From NCBI GenBank assembly GCA_029961055.1, contig JASBVM010000036.1, positions 1 to 37,118 on the forward strand: a DNA stretch of 37,118 nucleotides, given 5' to 3'. This DNA comes from Bacillota bacterium (GTDB taxonomy: Bacteria > Bacillota > Sulfobacillia > JAIMAT01). Below are positions 35,874 through 37,118 of this stretch, piece after piece. The position numbers and the translations under genes are program-made. Under the pieces are notes generated by a model. That model did no database searches. It was given only the letters and a program-made list of their open reading frames with translations, and was not told where the DNA came from. The stretch's first letter is position 1, and every line of letters starts with the position of its first letter.

Positions 35874-36998
35874 CTAGTTCGCCCGGACGGGTGGCCGCCC
35901 GGCCGGGGGCGGCGTCTCCGCCTCCGTCTCCGTCTCCGCCGCCGCCGGCGCCGCGATCGCCCACTCCGGCTCGGCGTCCAGGTCGAGCGGGTCGCGCCGC
36001 CCGGCGGCGAAGGCGAAGGTGCCGGCGGCGGCGATCATGGCGCCGTTGTCGGTGCAGAGCTTCATGGGGGGGATGCGGACCGAGAGGCCGCGGGCCGCGG
36101 CGCGCTCGCCGAGGCGCGCGCGCAGGGCGGAGTTGGCGGCGACCCCGCCGGCCAGCCAGACGTGGCGGACGCCGAACCGCCCGGCCGCCTCCAGCAGGCG
36201 GTCGACGAGGACGTCCACCACCGCTTCCTGGAAGGAAGCGGCCACGTCGGCGGGATCGGGCTCCCTCCCGCTCGCCCGCGCGCGCTCCAGCTCCACCGCC
36301 ACCGCGGTCTTCAGCCCGCTGAAGGAGAAGTCGAAGCCGTCCGGGTCGGGTCGCGAGCGCGGGAAGGGGATGGCGGCCGGGTTCCCGCGCCCGGCCAGGC
36401 GGTCGATCTCCGGACCGCCGGGGTAGGGCAGGCCGAGGAGCCGCGCCACCTTGTCGAAGGCCTCGCCGGCGGCGTCGTCGCGGGTCCGCCCGAGGACGGT
36501 CAGGCGGTCGTGCCCCTCGACCAGGACCAGGTCCGAGTGGCCGCCCGAGACCACCAGGCAGACGGCGGGCAGCTCGGGCTCGGGGTCGAAGAGCCAGTTG
36601 GCGTAGATGTGGCCGGTGAGGTGGTTGACGCCCACCAGCGGCAGGTCGTGCGCCCAGGCCAGCGCCTTCGCCCCGCTCAGGCCGACCAGGAGCGCGCCGA
36701 CCAGGCCCGGCCCGCGGGTGACGGCGACGGCGTCCAGGTCGGACCAGGCGGCGCCGGCCTCTTCCATGGCCCGCTCCACCACCGGCATCAGATGCTCCAG
36801 GTGCTGGCGCGAGGCGACCTCCGGGACGACGCCGCCGTAGGGGCGGTGGATCTCGATCTGCGAGGCGACCACGTTCGAGAGGATGCGGCGGCCGCCCGCC
36901 ACCACCCCGGCCGCGGTCTCGTCGCAGCTGGTCTCGATGCCGAGGACCAGGATCTGGTCGGGCCGATGCTGTCGAGCTTGAGCCGGGCCGGATACCAT
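35874..36998 (-). CDS. tsaD: tRNA threonylcarbamoyladenosine transferase TsaD
   Basis: TsaD transfers the threonylcarbamoyl group to A37 of ANN-reading tRNAs, working with TsaB and TsaE. The 374-residue protein shows VLGIETSCDETAAGVV, ASRQHLEHLMPVV, VAVTRGPGLVGALLVG, the metal-binding HLTGH (family HxxxH) in GVNHLTGHIYANWL, VVSGGHSDLVL, FDFSFSGLKTAV and WLAGGVAANSALR, then CTDNGAMIA. A 35-residue acidic and Pro-rich tail after FAAGRRDPL is not conserved. The ATG at 36998 is preceded by GAGGGAGGGG. The tsaB or rimI genes that often stand upstream are not visible in the 120 bp left before the window ends, where I see no supported gene. Confidence 0.97.
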   Translation of the reverse strand: MVSGPAQARQHRPDQILVLGIETSCDETAAGVVAGGRRILSNVVASQIEIHRPYGGVVPEVASRQHLEHLMPVVERAMEEAGAAWSDLDAVAVTRGPGLVGALLVGLSGAKALAWAHDLPLVGVNHLTGHIYANWLFDPEPELPAVCLVVSGGHSDLVLVEGHDRLTVLGRTRDDAAGEAFDKVARLLGLPYPGGPEIDRLAGRGNPAAIPFPRSRPDPDGFDFSFSGLKTAVAVELERARASGREPDPADVAASFQEAVVDVLVDRLLEAAGRFGVRHVWLAGGVAANSALRARLGERAAARGLSVRIPPMKLCTDNGAMIAAAGTFAFAAGRRDPLDLDAEPEWAIAAPAAAETETEAETPPPAGRPPVRAN

Positions 36999-37118
36999 GG
37001 CCGGCGGTCCCCTCCCTCAACTGCTACCATGACGGCAGCTTTGCCATCATGCCATCCCCTCAGGTCAGGGCCCCCTGCTGCCACCCCACGGGCGGCGACC
37101 CTGCCGCCGATCTCGATC

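Noticed and set aside
36788-37084. A small minus-strand gene overlapping the start of tsaD
   Set aside because: It overlaps tsaD in another frame and has no domain. The strong ribosome site belongs to tsaD.

Overview
The window is about 37 kb of very GC-rich DNA, dense in genes with short or overlapping junctions, many GTG or TTG starts and strong GGAGG-type Shine-Dalgarno (SD) sites. A perfect CIRCE operator ahead of groESL, a GerD-like lipoprotein, a CwlO/EnvC-like coiled coil and the overall gene set suggest a high-GC, possibly thermophilic member of the Bacillota (Thermaerobacter, Symbiobacterium or Limnochordia-like). This placement is an inference; there is no rRNA marker in the window.

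Layout. 1-2968 (+): thiamine salvage operon thiD (cut by the window edge), thiW, thiM, thiE, joined by 4-bp stop/start overlaps. 2973-4839 (+): molybdenum cofactor genes moeA and moaC. 4957-7914: a receiver-like orphan protein (+) converging on a NarX/NarL-type two-component pair (-) whose kinase carries a four-cysteine PAS domain. 8044-10212 (+): groES-groEL with a sigma-A-type promoter, CIRCE and a strong hairpin after groEL. 10523-16850 (+): a membrane molybdoenzyme operon with a Tat-exported catalytic subunit, four-cluster Fe-S subunit, 10-TM NrfD-like anchor, multi-cluster ferredoxin and TorD-like chaperone. A CBS-ACT protein follows.

17700-18836 (-) encodes a secreted coiled-coil protein. 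19018-25582 (+) holds purine genes (hpt, guaA, purB) around a second NarL-type two-component system (LiaS/DegS-like kinase plus regulator), a small membrane protein on the other strand and a GerD-like lipoprotein. pcrA (+) follows. From about 27.9 kb to the end all genes are on the minus strand: in transcription order tsaD, a hexapeptide acyltransferase, murC, guaB, a GNAT protein, a DUF1028 protein, a thiolase and a chimeric gene.

How it fits together. moeA/moaC make the cofactor used by the molybdoenzyme about 6 kb away, TorD would load it, and the NarX/NarL-like pair between them is a plausible but unproven regulator. hpt, guaA, guaB and purB cover purine salvage and IMP-to-GMP/AMP synthesis, but guaB is on the opposite strand from guaA. 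The most striking feature is a rearrangement scar at about 27.87-28.62 kb. There pcrA has lost its usual C-terminal domain. The start of a 3-hydroxybutyryl-CoA dehydrogenase gene, just downstream of thiolase, is fused in frame to the C-terminal half of a YtcJ-type amidohydrolase.
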